A DNA stretch of 64,000 nt from Rhabdophis nuchalis (GCA_039707465.1 CM077643.1:243062167-243126166), one strand, 5' to 3'; shown: positions 1 through 25,812, counted from the first letter of the stretch. Translations and numbers: made by a program. Notes: generated by a model not told the origin, from the sequence alone.

Positions 1-543
1 TCACAGAAAAATAATTTCTTTCCATTTTCTGTGCTGACTTTTTATCTACGGCCTTCATAAAAGGCCAGTAATATGGTTTTGTTTGTTTCTAAATAGGCCT
101 TTAGAAACATCTAGTAATATACAGGTCTGTATCTTATAGGTAGAAAATCCTATTTCTCTATTTTCACTCCGGTTTCTACTTGAGATAAAATGGAAAATAT
201 TCTCTTAATTGGCAATGGTAAAATAATTCTTAACTTGGCATATTGACTTTTAGTTTCTTTATATGCCTCATCATATTTTAAGGCTTAAGTCAGTATAATT
301 CTTACAACCTTTTATGAAGACTGATTACTTTACATATCCTACTTTTTTCCAGTTCCTCATACTGTTTCACCCTGTAATCATAATAAAAGATGACATAAAA
401 ACAACTGAACCATAAAGAAGTACAATTATCACGATTTGCGGAATGTTGCTATTGTCATTTTTCTTCCTTACCAACTTATTGGGGTATCCCCTTTGAGTAT
501 TCCATTTTTGAAAATTCTCTGATATCTCCTTTTTTCTTTGTAG
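1..543. other. non-coding flank, AT-rich
   Basis: No reading frame, RNA gene or recognisable repeat is visible. The last 25 bases form a strong pyrimidine tract ending in TTTGTAG at 537-543, which looks like a 3' splice site for the ORF that follows. Confidence 0.5.
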
Positions 544-700
544 GTTTACATCGATTTCATATAAGCCTGGGCAGTTGCAGCTTGTGTGGAAACCAGGCTA
601 TGCAGTGAAACCATCTGCTGGGCAGCCCAACTCTGTCAGGAGGTACTCTTCAGATGCTCCTGGATCTGACAATTGTCCAAATCCTTCAAAAATTGACTAA
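544..700 (+). CDS. candidate terminal coding exon of an unidentified gene
   Basis: Immediately after a textbook acceptor (pyrimidine run then TAG at 541-543) there is an open frame from 545 to the TAA at 698-700, with one leading base from a split codon. It encodes 51 residues beginning FTSISYKPGQLQLVWKPGY and ending in NPSKID. The composition (Pro, Gly, Ser, Arg-Arg) looks like protein rather than random AT-rich translation, and no donor is needed because the frame ends in a stop. I do not recognise the protein. It lies about 2.5 kb upstream of the first MATR3 coding exon, on the same strand. It could be the last exon of an upstream gene, an alternative last exon, or an exonised repeat. A chance ORF behind a chance acceptor is not excluded. 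Confidence 0.35.
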
Positions 701-3101
701 AATCAGAGGTGTAGTTATATGTGTGTTTTAAGTAATATAACCAACCTTATAAAATTGATGGATTCAAAAGATATTTTCTCTTGAAACACACAAATAGTAA
801 AGGTCTTTTCTAAAAAGATGATCATTGAGTCAAACTGAAACCTATTTTTCAACAAGAAATTGCTTAAACTATGCTTTTGTGTTTAAAGATTTCATCCCTG
901 TATTCTCTTACCATCGATAGTTTAAATTTGTGCTTAACTTTTGATCACTACTAAAAAAAGAAAATTAATAAAAATAGATACCTTTCTTGATTACTATGTC
1001 CCTTTAATCCAAAACAACAAGAAAAACAATTGAAATTAGAGTATTGCCCCAATGCAAAAGTTTAGCAGTTCACTGTACCTGTTAGGTCTTAATTGGAGTC
1101 AACCTTCTTATGCTACATTGTAGCACCTGCTTTTCTAATGTCAAGACTCTGCTTAGGAAATGTTGCACTAGCAGACTACTGGAAATATCTATGTAGAGGC
1201 TTTTCTTATCACCAATCTCCTCTCTTTGACTATTTAAGAATTAGGAACTCTGATCAATTAATGCTACTCATTATCTTTGTCAGTGACAAGATGTCAGATG
1301 GAGTCAGAAAAATTAAGTCAAATGACTATTAAAGAGTAAACATTCCATTAACCTTTACATTGTAGATGCTTCCTACTGCTAGGAAGTTTCTAGCTGTTTA
1401 GTCCATACATGCACTGAAAAAAGATCACAAGGTCACCAGGCTTTCTACTGGTCTTTAAAAAGGCTAGACTCATCTGCTAGGGTTTTGGCACCTGTTAATC
1501 TGGGAGCAATTTATTTGCCGTAAGCAAATAGTTAAACTTTAAAATATTTGAAAAATATTTGAAAAAATTCTTATTCCTAAACTGTGGTCAATATTACTTA
1601 GTATGCGATTCCAACATTGTACACAGACTGGTTAAAACATTTTTTTTTTATTTAGGAATTCTTACGTTCAGTCAAGTGTCATAGATTATATTTGTCACTT
1701 GACATTTGTCCATTCCTTCTTTTCTATGTCCATTGACATCTGCTCTCTGCTTGCAATATTTTGACTATTCTTCTGTATTACAGTTGCATTAGTACTTTTC
1801 AATTTATTCCCCACATCCATTTACCTTAACAAAAAATAACTGGGTATTAGTAAAACATCTTTTTACAATAGATACCTATTGTACCCTGCATCTGTTTTAT
1901 CCAACAATAAACACTTGCTTCCAGCAGCATTTTAATGCTATTTTTTAAAGTAGTCCATGTAATACTTCTTTGCATGTCATATAATTGTCTATATTTATAT
2001 GACTTAGCAACTTGCTACAGTAGGTGTTACTATAAAAATTTGTTGGTTACATTAAATATCTATTCGCTTGCCAATAAAACTTGGTAAATGTTTTGGTCAT
2101 TTTGTAAGTATTTGCCTAATGTATTCTTTTCTTGCTAAATGAGACATTAATTGCAAAATATGTTCACTTGAAATGTCATTATCCTCCACTCTGTTTCTGG
2201 CCTTTCCTCAGACTGTTGTTCTGTAGAAAGAATAGGTGTTACAATTTTAGAGTTAAGGGAGATTTTCAAAAGTGTTTGAGGTACAATTATTTTGGGGAAA
2301 TTCATAAAATTAGCATTTTGAGATACTTTAGAAAATTCTCATGAACTTTTCTTCAAAAGCCATTGCTGAAACAAATGGGCTTTTTGATACTTACCGTTGG
2401 TATAGGAACAACAGCATAAATAAAAGCCTACTAAATGCAAAGTACTAGCTATGTATTATGGAGTTCTAGAAGATAACAATGCATATCCTTCAACAGTAAG
2501 GTTTATTATAATAGTGCAGAGAATTTCTCTTCTTCAAACAAAACTTCAGTCTCACAATCAGGTGTCAGTGAAGTCTGGGCCTGATTTCAGTTTATGTAGC
2601 ATAGGCTATTAGTTTATGTTTGAGACTGTCTTTGGAGCACCCAAAGCCTAATATTCTTTCAAAAGTCTCAAATCAGTTACTCAAATTTTGAACAAAAATT
2701 ACTTTGTCTCATTAAGGTTCATTAAGTACTCAGCTATTCTTAATGTTTCATCTTTCACCAATGTTATAAGACGTAGTTTTTAACAAATGTGAATTATTTT
2801 TCTTGGTTCCATAGCTGGTATACTGTGGTCTTTTTTCCTGGAATCTAAAGCAGTTAAGATGTATGCACCCTGCAATTTAATATGAATGCTGGAAAATAAG
2901 TATATTTACTGGCAAAATTTGGTGCTTATTGGGGGGCTGGGGATTCAATTTCTTATCAAAAGATTAATGATCCAATTTTTGAGATTACATAGGGAAATCC
3001 ATGCAAGATCTTAAATTGTTTTTAGATCAACATGATGCATACATTTTAAAACTGCATCTGCATAAAGGATTTTATGACTAAAACTGCTTGTTTTTCTACA
3101 G
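701..3101. other. non-coding, probable MATR3 5' intron
   Basis: AT-rich sequence with only short chance ORFs. I see no repeat boundaries or conserved coding. It ends at a pyrimidine tract and CAG at 3099-3101. It is most likely the intron between an upstream non-coding MATR3 exon and the first coding exon. Confidence 0.5.
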
Positions 3102-3263
3102 ACTTGTTTGGTGTTTCTCAGCTTGAAGAAGATCTACGATCATTATTGATCCCTTTCTTGGCGTAAACTTATTGAAGTGACGTTTGCCTAGCTTTCTAGA
3201 GTGAGCTTTCTTTTCAGACATCTCTAAAGTTTGATTCATAATAGACAAGCTTATAGTTCAGCA
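3102..3263 (+). other. MATR3: MATR3 5' untranslated part of first coding exon (two possible acceptors)
   Basis: Two acceptors precede the start codon: TTTTTCTACAG ending at 3101 and TTTCTTTTCAG ending at 3217. Either could begin the exon that carries the MATR3 start. The sequence between them is not coding. Which one is used cannot be decided without transcript data. Confidence 0.5.
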
Positions 3264-16784
<13,521 letters not shown>

Positions 16785-17730
16785 ACGAAAAGGGGGAAAG
16801 GCATGCCAATTTAAGGAGAAATGTTTTATTTTTGTTGCTAATCTCAATGCAGTAAAATTGGGAATGCTATACTACATAGATCTTAGTGAAATAGAAGTTT
16901 AATTCTGTGATGTGTTTAATGTTATGGCAAAATATACATTGTCAGATCTTTGCTCAAAAATGGGATGATATTCATCATTTCTCTGCACATTCAATCTTGA
17001 GGTATTGACGGCTGTTTCAGCAATTGAAGACCACAGAGAATGTCATCCCCATTAAACTTTTCAAGGTTCACATTCAGTTAAATATAAACAGTTACTATTT
17101 TTACCTGCAACATTCCACATTCTAGTATAAGTCCAACTGATATTATTGTTCAAGGGACTTGTATTATTTCATTTCATTTTTGAGACTATTTATCAAAATT
17201 GTGTGGGTTTTTTTTTAAAGTGGAAATGCTTTTTGTTGGTATATTTAGGTAGTGAGTAGGAAAAGCGATAGCCAGCTTTTAATAAATCTTGTGTTTTCTC
17301 TGAGTCATTGTTTTTCTGTCCTATTTTAATAAGAAGTCAACTCTTGCTCTTCTGACCAGTATTATTTTTCTGGGCTCTTGCTTGCAATTGAATTTAGTAC
17401 TTTTTCATACATCTTCAGTATAAGCAAAAGCAACATTTGAACCATACATTGTAAATAGTTTTACTTTTTTATGTTTGTATTTCAGCTCTAATCTTAGACC
17501 AATTACTAACATATAATTGGACATGCTTCAAAGTTCCTGCCTAGAATTGGAGCATACATCTTTTGATTGGTTTCATCCTAGGATTGTGCTTTTGATGTAG
17601 TTTCACATAGCTAATATGAGTAGCAGTTTGTGTGTAAAATCTGTTTTATGTTGTTATCACTTAACAGCTTACATATATGTGAATTCAAGTTATTATAGTG
17701 TCAAACCAATAAACCAAACCAATCGAGTAA
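16785..17730 (+). other. MATR3: MATR3 3' untranslated region (extent inferred)
   Basis: Non-coding sequence after the TAA at 16782-16784. Candidate poly(A) signals AATAAA occur at 17281-17286 and 17708-17713, so short and long forms are possible. A Pumilio-type site, TGTAAATA, is at 17450-17457. Actual cleavage sites are not visible from sequence. Confidence 0.55.
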
Positions 17731-17879
17731 ACTAAGCCTCGCTTCTGTTTACAAGCAGTTTTTGAAGAATGTGTGGTCTTCCAGAATTGATGCTTCCAAT
17801 ATTATCATTGTTATCATTGAGGACATACAGGGATTTCTGGGACTTGAAATTTTGATATAGTTAAATATTGTATGATAGT

Positions 17880-18730
17880 CTGGTAATTGGGATCAGGTTT
17901 TTTGTCGCTAAGCAATGCAGTTGTAAAATGCAGCATCACATGGCCACATTGCTTACTGTTTCAATCCTGGCAGTCCCTAGTGTGATCATTAAGTGAAAAT
18001 TACGTGTCATTAAGTGAGCAACTCGTAACTTTCTGTCAGCTATCAACAAGCAAAGTGTAAGGCGAAGCCGGCAGGAATGTGCAAGTCCTAGGCAACTTAG
18101 AAGCAGGCTGGCAGGTAAGTAAATGGGTGCCATGGCCTGGTGTGAGCATAGCTCCACATTCTGTCACCACTGCTGCCCCCAATATATCTTGCCATCTGAT
18201 GGTGATGGGGCATACCAGGCCTGGCCTTTCACAAAGCTCCAGCTGCCCCATCTCCATAGTGCAAAGCTGCAGCTACCTCAGCCCAGACAAGCACTCGAGT
18301 ATGAAGGTCCAGCTGCAGCTGTCCTCATCCTGCGGTTCACTGTCCCCAGCTGACTTTTACCTTCTTATTGCTGCCACTGAGAAGGTACACCTGGCCAGGC
18401 CCTTTGTGACATAGTCCAAGAGACCTTGCAAGGTTTTGAGAAGGCTGCTTGCAGCCTTGGGAAGATGGCCTTGTGTGCTCAACAGCTACCTTATGAAGGG
18501 CCATGCTGGGCATCCCTTATCAGCAGGCGCAAGAGGACAGTGAAGCTCAGTTGGATGTGTGGAATGCAGGGCAGTAGGAGCTATTTAGTGCAGAGCGGCA
18601 AAAGGGCAAAGAAATGGAGGAGTGGGGGAACATAGGTGAGGATTGTTGAAGCACATTCCGTAAATGCAGCTAGGCAGGCAAGCACCCAAATTTTGATGCC
18701 ATGCACCAAATAATCATTGTATGAACATTA
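17880..18730. repeat. degenerate DNA-transposon-like repeat
   Basis: It carries phrases of the Tigger-like family (GTCGCTAAGCAATGCAGTTG, CATTAAGTGAGCAACTCG) at the left and CAAGCACCCAAATTTTG at the right. Between them is a GC-richer interior rich in CAG/CTG. ORFs here run on both strands with no conserved protein and are not supported as genes. Confidence 0.4.
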
Positions 18731-18789
18731 TATGCTATCACAGTTCATTATTTATTCATGGTTTAATAGTTGTTTTAAATTTTGTAGAT

Positions 18790-18900
18790 TTTGTACTTTT
18801 GTATTGTTGGTTTTTAAGTCCCTGTGCGCCGCCCTGAGTCCCTCTTTTGGAAGATAGGGCGGGATAGAAATCAAATAAATAAATAAATAAATTTAGCCTA
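18790..18900 (+). mobile_element. CR1/L2-type LINE 3' tail ending in (AAAT)n
   Basis: The tail motif GCGCCGCCCTGAGTCCC, then GGGCGGGATAGAAATC, is followed by (AAAT)n. The same tail recurs with different simple repeats at about 21330, 37585, 59550 and 62695. Confidence 0.6.
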
Positions 18901-19409
18901 GCCTAAGAAATCCCAAATGATTTGAAGATCCCTGTTGAGGATTTTCTTTCATTACTGAGGGGGATATTACTGTAGTTTTGTACTTTTGAATAATCAGTTG
19001 GGTTCTTTGTAGGATCAACTATAAAACCAATAATACCAAATTTCTCTGGTGTCCCGGTTCATTTAAAAACTTTCTTAAATGTTTATGTTCGTTTATTTTT
19101 GTTTATTGCTAATTCCATATTAATTTAAATTCCAACGTTTCTGTTTAGAATCGTTTTTAATCCAAAGAAGAAGTTAAATTCCTGATGTGCCAAATTAAGC
19201 TCACAGTTTGAAGATCTTTAATATCCATAAAGGGGTTAAACTGAGCAGTTCAGAAAGTGATTAGAAAGTGAGATTGGTTGACTTGGTGTCTTTATAAAAG
19301 GATCTGCCACTGCTGAGAGCAAAGTTATCCATATTCCTTGGCTCCCAGACCTCAAATCAACCACTGCCTTATGGTCTTGCAAAGATTGCCATTCGGAATA
19401 CTCCTAGAC

Positions 19410-19781
19410 CAGTGATGGCTAACCTTTTTTGGCTTGTGTGCCAAAAGCGGGGGGGGGGGAGCTCAGGGGGGTCATGCATGGGTGCACTAAACCCATAATG
19501 CTATGTGCGTGATCCCCTGCTTTTGGTGTGCTTTTTTCGCCCTCCCCAGGCTCCAGAGGCTTTCTAGGTGCTTGGGGAGGGTGAAAACAGCCTTCCCCCC
19601 CCCCCCACCTCCAGAGGCTTCAGGAGTTTCCCTGGAGCCTCCAGAGGGCGAAAAACGGCCTCTAAATCAGCTGGCCAGCGCACACATGTGCGCTGGAGCA
19701 GACAGGGCAACACCTTGCATGCCCTAAGAAATGGTTCCGTGTGCCACCTGTGGCACCCGTGCCATAGGTTCACCAGCACGG
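19410..19781. mobile_element. hAT-type element with perfect 8-bp duplication
   Basis: The element begins CAGTGATGGCTAACCTTTTT and ends AGGTTCACCAGCACGG. It is flanked by the identical 8-mer TCCTAGAC at 19402-19409 and 19782-19789. The interior is G/C-rich with purine runs and no transposase. It is related to the copy at 29635-30029. Confidence 0.8.
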
Positions 19782-20859
19782 TCCTAGACGATTTCTCAAA
19801 CTTCTCCAGAGAGATCTGAAGAACCATGCAGCCATTGTTTCTGCTCATTCGTGGAGAAGTCTTCAGTCAGCCAGGAACAGTTCATTTTTAAGAACTAAAG
19901 ATCCCAGTTGGATTCATTACTTTTCTGCTTTGCTTTATTTGTGGTCTCACTATTTGATTGTTGTCTGTCAGATAAGTAAAATGGCTACAGCTATGAAGAA
20001 TTCAACTGATGCTAGTAGGAATTATCTGGAGGGGAAAAGTCAAAGCCCGAATTGAGAATTGGAAGAAAGTATGGTGGGAATTTGAACATATGAGGAGAAT
20101 TGGAATAAAATCCTTAATTTGAGGCTAGGTTTTCATTCACTATCATTAATGGCACACACTCATTTTCAGTTTTCAGAAAGGATTTTTTTTTTTTAGTTCA
20201 AACACAATTAGCAGCCTAATTTTCTGGAATTGTGAATTTGGCTGTCTTTTGTGCAATGTGTACTTAGCCTGCAATGAAACATTAAATCTTGAAAATGCAG
20301 CACAATACATATAGGTCATATCAATTACATTGCTCGTTTATAAAATAAATAAATCTTCCCTTTCTTTTGAAATAGGGTATTTGCTCAGAACAGAAGAGAA
20401 CATTTTGTACGGAGGTCAGCATGATCTTATGAAACATTGTTCTTTATGGCAAATTTGAAGCTTATTTCTACAATTTTGCAACTAACTGCAGCCAGGAGGG
20501 GGGCACGCAAAAACATACACGGGCAACATCGTATTAGAATCAATTGTTCAGCTGTGACACCGCAAAGAATTTAAAATATAGTACATTAGCTTAGCTTAGC
20601 CTGCGAGTAAATGGCAGTTTTTTTATACATACTTTGTCAATTCTGTACACAGATTAACTAATTTTGAAGTCTGCCCAAACCCAAGTACATATATTTGATT
20701 TGGATACAACCCAGTTCTGGGTACCGGTGTTCTAGAGTGGGAGACTGGGGAAAAAGGCAAGCCAGCGACTAAAGGAAAAGAAGACATTGGGAAGAGAAGA
20801 GGACTGCAGACTAATCAGATATGCTCTGATTAAATTTAAATGCAAAGACTTAGAGGAAG

Positions 20860-21392
20860 GAAGGGATGAAGAAGGCCTGTGGCCTTTCGGGTGCGCTTCA
20901 AGGTGCTGATAACCATCTTTAAAGCACTCCATGGCATGGGGGCCTAGTTATATGCAAGACCGTCTCCTACCCCACACATCCCTTCGACCGATCCGCTCCC
21001 ATAGAGAGGGTCTTCTCCGGGTGCCGTCGGCCGGGCAATGCCGGTTGGCGATGCCCAGGGGAAGGGCTTCTCTGTGGTGGGCCCAACCCTCTGGAACGAC
21101 CTTCCTCCCGAACTCCGGACCACCTCGGACCTCCGCCTTTTCCGCCAGCGCCTCAAGACGCACTTTTTCCATCAAGCCGGCCTAGCGTGATCACTCTATA
21201 ACGACTGAGTTTTAAATTAGCAATTCGTTTTAATTAGAGGGATTTTAGTAATTTTAGCACAGGGTTTTCTTAATTTAATTGGTTTTATGATATTTATTAT
21301 ATATTTATTTATATATCTCTTTTAATTTCCTGTGCGCCGCCCTGGGTCCCTTCTGGGAGATAGGTGCGGGATACAAGTCGAATAAACTTCAA
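20860..21392 (+). pseudogene. L2/CR1-type LINE ORF2 C-terminus, frameshifted
   Basis: Translation in one frame gives FKVLITIFKALHGMGPSYM from about 20900. A second frame then gives FSVVGPTLWNDLPPELR and RLKTHFFHQAGLA before a TGA. These are the usual last residues of the reverse-transcriptase polyprotein in L2/CR1-group LINEs, which are conserved as 'FKVL..KALHG..PSY' and 'LWN.LP.ELR'. The switch of frame shows at least one indel, so it is dead. The 3' UTR ends in the GCGCCGCCCTGGGTCCC tail near 21335-21385. Confidence 0.8.
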
Positions 21393-22540
21393 CTTCAAGA
21401 TTGGGGGCTTTGTGGATGTACAGGCTAAATAGAGGAGGAAAGACAAGAAGCATAGAAGTGTATATGCTGTAATAGTCCTCTAGCTTCGTCTCAGCTGAAA
21501 CTTGGCAAAACCAAATTCTTCTGGGTTTTTTAAAAATAATTATTATCAAAGCTATCTGCCACCCACACCATGTGGTTGTTTCATTAATATAATGAAAATG
21601 CATTTTCTGTTTCAAGCATATCCAGAGTACATACTCCTCATGCTATTCTTTTGAGGCAGAAAATACTACACAAGGTGCCAAAAAAAGAATAAGAAGTAGC
21701 AACCAAAAGAAATTGGATACAGGAAATAAAAGGGAATTTGAACCAATTGTCGTTCAATCCAATATAATACACTGTACTTTGCAATATCGTACCTGTCTAG
21801 CTTTGCCCTTTGTTTTTTGAGTGGGACCAATAGGTGATTATTTGGAGAAGAAACCTGGGGTGGGCAGAGGAATTTGTTTAAAGGGAAAGGATGGGTTCCG
21901 ATTGTGTGGGTAGATATATTTTAAATGCTCATATTATGTTGGTAATCCCTATTACAATTTTGTTTATTAATAGCTTTCACAGATGGGTTTATAGAAAATG
22001 GGGGGCGATATAGAAAGAAGATATGCTTGGTTTTATTTTAAGAGATAGTGACAAGTTCTTAACGCTGATTGCATTGGCTGGGAATGAAGGGAGAGGATTC
22101 TTTTTATTCTATTTTTATCATTTCTTCTTCTGCACCTTGATAATACCCCTAATAAAATTATTCAAAAAATAGTGATGTTGCCACATAGGAAAAGGAAATC
22201 TAAAACTGCACAGACAGAATTACAGAGGAAACCCAAGAAATAAGAAGCATGAACCTGGTGAAACTCAGCACAGTAAAAGATGAAATAAATAAATATTAAC
22301 ATCTTCGCACTGGGACATTGAAATGGTCTGGAATGAGAAGATCATACAATTCAGTACATTAAAAACAGACAAAACAATGCTCTTTTCATAATTGGGAACA
22401 ACCTAACAAGGACAGTATCTGATTAAAATACGAACAATAACAAAAGTAATATCTACATTAGACTTCATGAACAACCTTTTAAAATGTTGATTATCCAAGT
22501 CTGTAGTCCTGATGCAGAAGAAGAGAAGGTTGATTTTATT
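21393..22540. other. intergenic, unresolved repeat-like sequence
   Basis: No gene is supported. The part near 21780-22170 ends in CCCCTAATAAAATTATTCAAA and is G-rich like an L1 3' UTR. The part near 22200-22450 resembles LINE-internal sequence, but I cannot assign a family. Confidence 0.35.
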
Positions 22541-23030
22541 TCTGACTTTTAAAAGTTCTACATGGCATGAGACCCATGTTATTTGAGAAACTACCTCTCC
22601 CCAGTGGCTCCTACCATCCTATCAGGTCTGGCAGAAGCATGTGAAGCTGCCATCAGCTAGGGAGTTTCATCTGTTTTGTCCTAGGAGGAAACCCAATTGT
22701 GTCAGCCCCCAACTTGTAGAACATCAGTGTCTCTGAAGTATAGTAAGGCTAGCTCCAACCCTCTTGGCCTTCAGATGGCCCTCAAAACAAGGTTTGATAA
22801 ATGAGATCCCATGGTAGAGTGGAGCCTGTAGGATGGTTATATGATTGTTAACTGATGTGTTCTCTCTAGGCTGGCTGCCATTTTGTCCTTTTATTTTGTG
22901 TTCATTTTAATTTAAACTTTAATGTTATCAATTTTTATTTATTTCGATTTTATGTATTGTGTATTATCATGTATGCTGCTCAGAGTCATTATGTGAGATA
23001 GGCAGCTAGACAAATATGATAAAAGATTCC
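22540..23030 (+). mobile_element. degraded CR1/L2-type LINE 3' end
   Basis: A diverged LINE terminal region. CTACATGGCATGAGACCC corresponds to the 'KALHG..P' segment, and CTGCTCAGAGTCATTATGTG with GATAGGCAGCTAGACAAATA is the tail. The frame is broken by many stops. Confidence 0.45.
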
Positions 23031-23336
23031 ATACGATTTGAATAGAATGTACTACCAAGATATGCTGGTATGTGGTTGGTGCCCAGAACAATTGTTTGGA
23101 GCATGAATAAGGTATGTGTTATGGAAAGAAGAGATGCTTGCATGTATCCTATATGATGACAAATTACTAAATTTATACTTGTAATAATTGAAAGACATTG
23201 CTTTAAATATTTTTCTCTGTCTCTTATTTGTTCCCCTTTTGTCTTTGCACTTTTTTCTCTTTTCTTTTTTCTTTTGAAGTTCATTTGCATTGTCTTTTAC
23301 TATTGTAATTAAAATGTTCAATAAAAATATTTTTTA

Positions 23337-25305
23337 TATTGAAAAAGTTTTATTGAGTTTTACAATTTTTTCAGGTAGGGTAGGGTAAGGTGAATGGGGA
23401 AATATTTTGAGAACTTTCACATTGAAATCGTTGGCCCCCTCCGGGGCTTCTTAACAAAACATAGATAATACATATTTCAATAGTACTACAAAGTGAAGAG
23501 AAGTGCATACATCGTTATAAATTCTATGCTAGCAATCGTATACAAACATCCAAACAAAAGTTATACTGTATTAAAAAAGTCATTTTTTAGATCTAAGTCT
23601 CTTAGCAATTATATCTTCTTGTTCTCCTCCCTGGCCCCCAATGAGCGAGGCCGTGGCCCCCTCTGCTCCTCCATTTTCATCCTCCAGGATTGAGGAATGT
23701 TTTTTAAGAAAGGCTTCCGCCTCAGCAACTGTTTTAATCCTTACTCTTCCTCCATCCCAGAAGACCAACATCCCTTCTGGCATCACCCATTTACCGTAAA
23801 CCAAATCCCCTGTTTAAACAATTTTTTAGATAAGAAGGAATACTTCCTCCTCACCTCTCTAATCTTTTTCGGGATCTGCTTCAAGATAGCGACTTCCTTT
23901 TGTTGGTAGATTAACGGACCTTCTCTCTGCGCCCTCAATATTCCCTCCCTAGTCGACCTTCTAACAAATTTAATGTGTATCTCTCTGGGTACTTCATTTA
24001 TCCTGGCATATACTGAATTTATTCTATAAACCAGGTCAATGTCCCCCCTGATCTCTTCCTTGGGTTTGTGTAAATAGTCTGCTAAAATTGTGCTCATAAG
24101 ATCAGGAAGGCATTCACCAGATTCTTCAGGAATATTCTGAAATTTTAAAAAATATGACATCCTTTCAAAATCCATCCTAGACATATGACCAGTTAAATCT
24201 CCAATTTCAGTTTTAACATTTTTAATCTCTCCCTTTGCCCCAGCCAGCCCCAATTCTAACTCTTCAGTCTTCTGTGTGTTCTGCATCAATTTCTTCTGTG
24301 TCTCCAAACGCTCTAATTTGGAACTGCAGTGGTCTTTTCTAAGCTCTTTGATTTCCAGTACCAAAGAATGTAACACTTCTTCCATAGCTGTTAATCTTGC
24401 ATCTGTGTCTGGTTTTTCTGGCTGCTTTTTAGAAGCCATGGTGAGCTGTTTAAGTCAGTGCCAATAAGATGGCGATTTTTGGGTGTGGCCGGTGGGGCAA
24501 GTCCAGAGACAAAGTTCAGTTCAAAGTTGTAAAAGTTGTAAAATCCAGAGAGAAGGGCAAATTTTCCAGTCAATTATGAAGACAAAGAAGGCACTCCAGG
24601 GAAGGAATCAATTAATCATTTGTCAGAAATCTTCCATTAGTAGAGAGAGACAGTCCAGGTCACAAAGGAATGTCGGAAATTTTCCATGGAGAATAGTCAT
24701 TTAAGAACAAAGGGACACCATCTTGCCCCGCCCAATCTGGAAGCCAGCAGGAGAAAGCAACAAAGGAAATTGTTTCATTGTAGCAAGACTTCGATATTAT
24801 GTAGCTAGAAACAAACCGCAAAAGACTTTCACTTCTTCAGCAAAGTCCGGATGAGAAATATCCGCTTCCTCGCATCCAAGGAGCCATTTCAAAACGCCGC
24901 TGCTATCAATCCGAGGGGGGGTTTAGCAAACACCCCCCTCCATCGTTTCTTATAGTGAAAGCTGCCAGCAAAAAAGAGTCAAAGTCACTTACAATCCACC
25001 TTGCCGCCAGAGTCCCGGCAAAGCCATCCGATTCAAACGATCCAGCTCTCTCCCGATCAGCTATTTGCTCCCGTCCTCCGTTGGCGAAGGGAACCAAGCC
25101 CCCCGCAGCATGTCTTCTCCCTCCTAGGTCGAAGATAAGGATGCACTCCCCGGCCGCCGCCAGGCTAGGAAAGGTCCAGGCAAGCCGACCTTACGGGGGG
25201 GTCCCTAGAAAGGCACACCCTGCCCCGTTTGGGTCCGGGAAAAGAACAAAACGGCGGTCGAGTCCCAGGACTCGACCGTCGCCGCCAGAAGCCGGAAGTC
25301 CTCCC
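23337..25305 (-). mobile_element. short L1: 5' UTR, ORF1 and 3' end, no ORF2
   Basis: The 1.97-kb insert is flanked by an identical 18-bp direct repeat, CAATAAAAATATTTTTTA, at 23319-23336 and 25306-25323. That is a retrotransposition target duplication. Read on the minus strand it starts with a GC-rich 5' UTR (GAGGACTTCCGGCTTCTGG near 25303), then ORF1 (24439 to 23580), then about 240 bp of 3' UTR ending CAATAAAACTTTTTC. There is no room for the roughly 4-kb ORF2. It therefore resembles the ORF1-only 'half-L1' (HAL1) elements known from mammals. A later internal deletion of a full L1 is the alternative. Confidence 0.7.
23580..24439 (-). pseudogene. L1 ORF1p-like protein, one frameshift
   Basis: It starts at the ATG at 24439 with MASKKQPEKPDTDAR and runs 218 codons in one frame. 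It has a Leu-rich coiled-coil region (about residues 15-90), then an RRM-like part (FLKFQNIPEESGE), then the C-terminal domain (PREIHIKFVRRSTREGILRA). At about 23800 the frame breaks; the next frame continues VYGKWVMPEGMLVFW and ends ...RLRSKK at a stop at 23580. ORF1p is the trimeric RNA-binding protein of the L1 RNP. The single frameshift means this copy is not intact. It sits inside the ORF2-less L1. Confidence 0.8.
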
Positions 25306-25344
25306 CAATAAAAATATTTTTTAAAAGACAAAAATAATAAAATG

Positions 25345-25640
25345 AACTCAATAGATGCTCATTGATTATAGAAAAGCTTTAAATTGTGGTTATCAAGTGG
25401 AATGTGCTCAGATAAATGGGAATCCCAGAACATCTCATTATCCTCATGGGAAATCTATATACAATCTAGAAGCCACAGTCCAGACAGTAATGGTAAAACA
25501 GATTAAGAAAGAAGTAAGGCAAGACTGTATACTTTGCTCTTATTTATTCAACCTATATGCTGTATATATATTGAGGGAAGCTGGATTGGAAAAAAGTGTA
25601 TGTGCACTTCTGAAAATTAGCGAGACTACGGCTACAACTG
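25345..25640 (+). pseudogene. RTE/BovB LINE reverse-transcriptase fragment
   Basis: Translation reads LIDYRKALNC, then VRQDCILCSYLFNLYAVYI and LREAGLE. These correspond to the BovB/RTE reverse-transcriptase blocks usually written 'DYRKAFD' and 'VRQGCILSPxLFNLYAEYI'. Catalytic-region changes and the short length show it is a relic. It begins about 20 bp right of the L1 target duplication, so the L1 may have landed in or beside an older BovB. Confidence 0.75.
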
Positions 25641-25812
25641 AATGAACTGATCTGTAATTATAATTAGATATGACTTAAACAAGCAACTTTGGGAATTAAC
25701 ATGGGTCTTAAGAGGCAGTATCTTCCTCTAGATTTTCAGAACAAAATTCAGTTTCTTCACCCTGAAAACCTGAAGAGAATGATAGATCATTGCCAATTTG
25801 AGGTATAATATA

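Noticed and set aside
3231..3263. In-frame upstream ATG giving an 11-residue N-terminal extension of MATR3
   Set aside because: The family starts at MSKSF; the ATG at 3264 has G at -3 and matches it.
18036..18635. Overlapping ORFs of 69-111 codons on both strands
   Set aside because: They sit within degenerate transposon sequence and have no recognisable domain.
24840..25300. GC-rich stretch considered as a CpG-island promoter
   Set aside because: It lies inside the 18-bp target duplications and is the 5' UTR of the L1, not a host promoter, though it may have L1 promoter activity.
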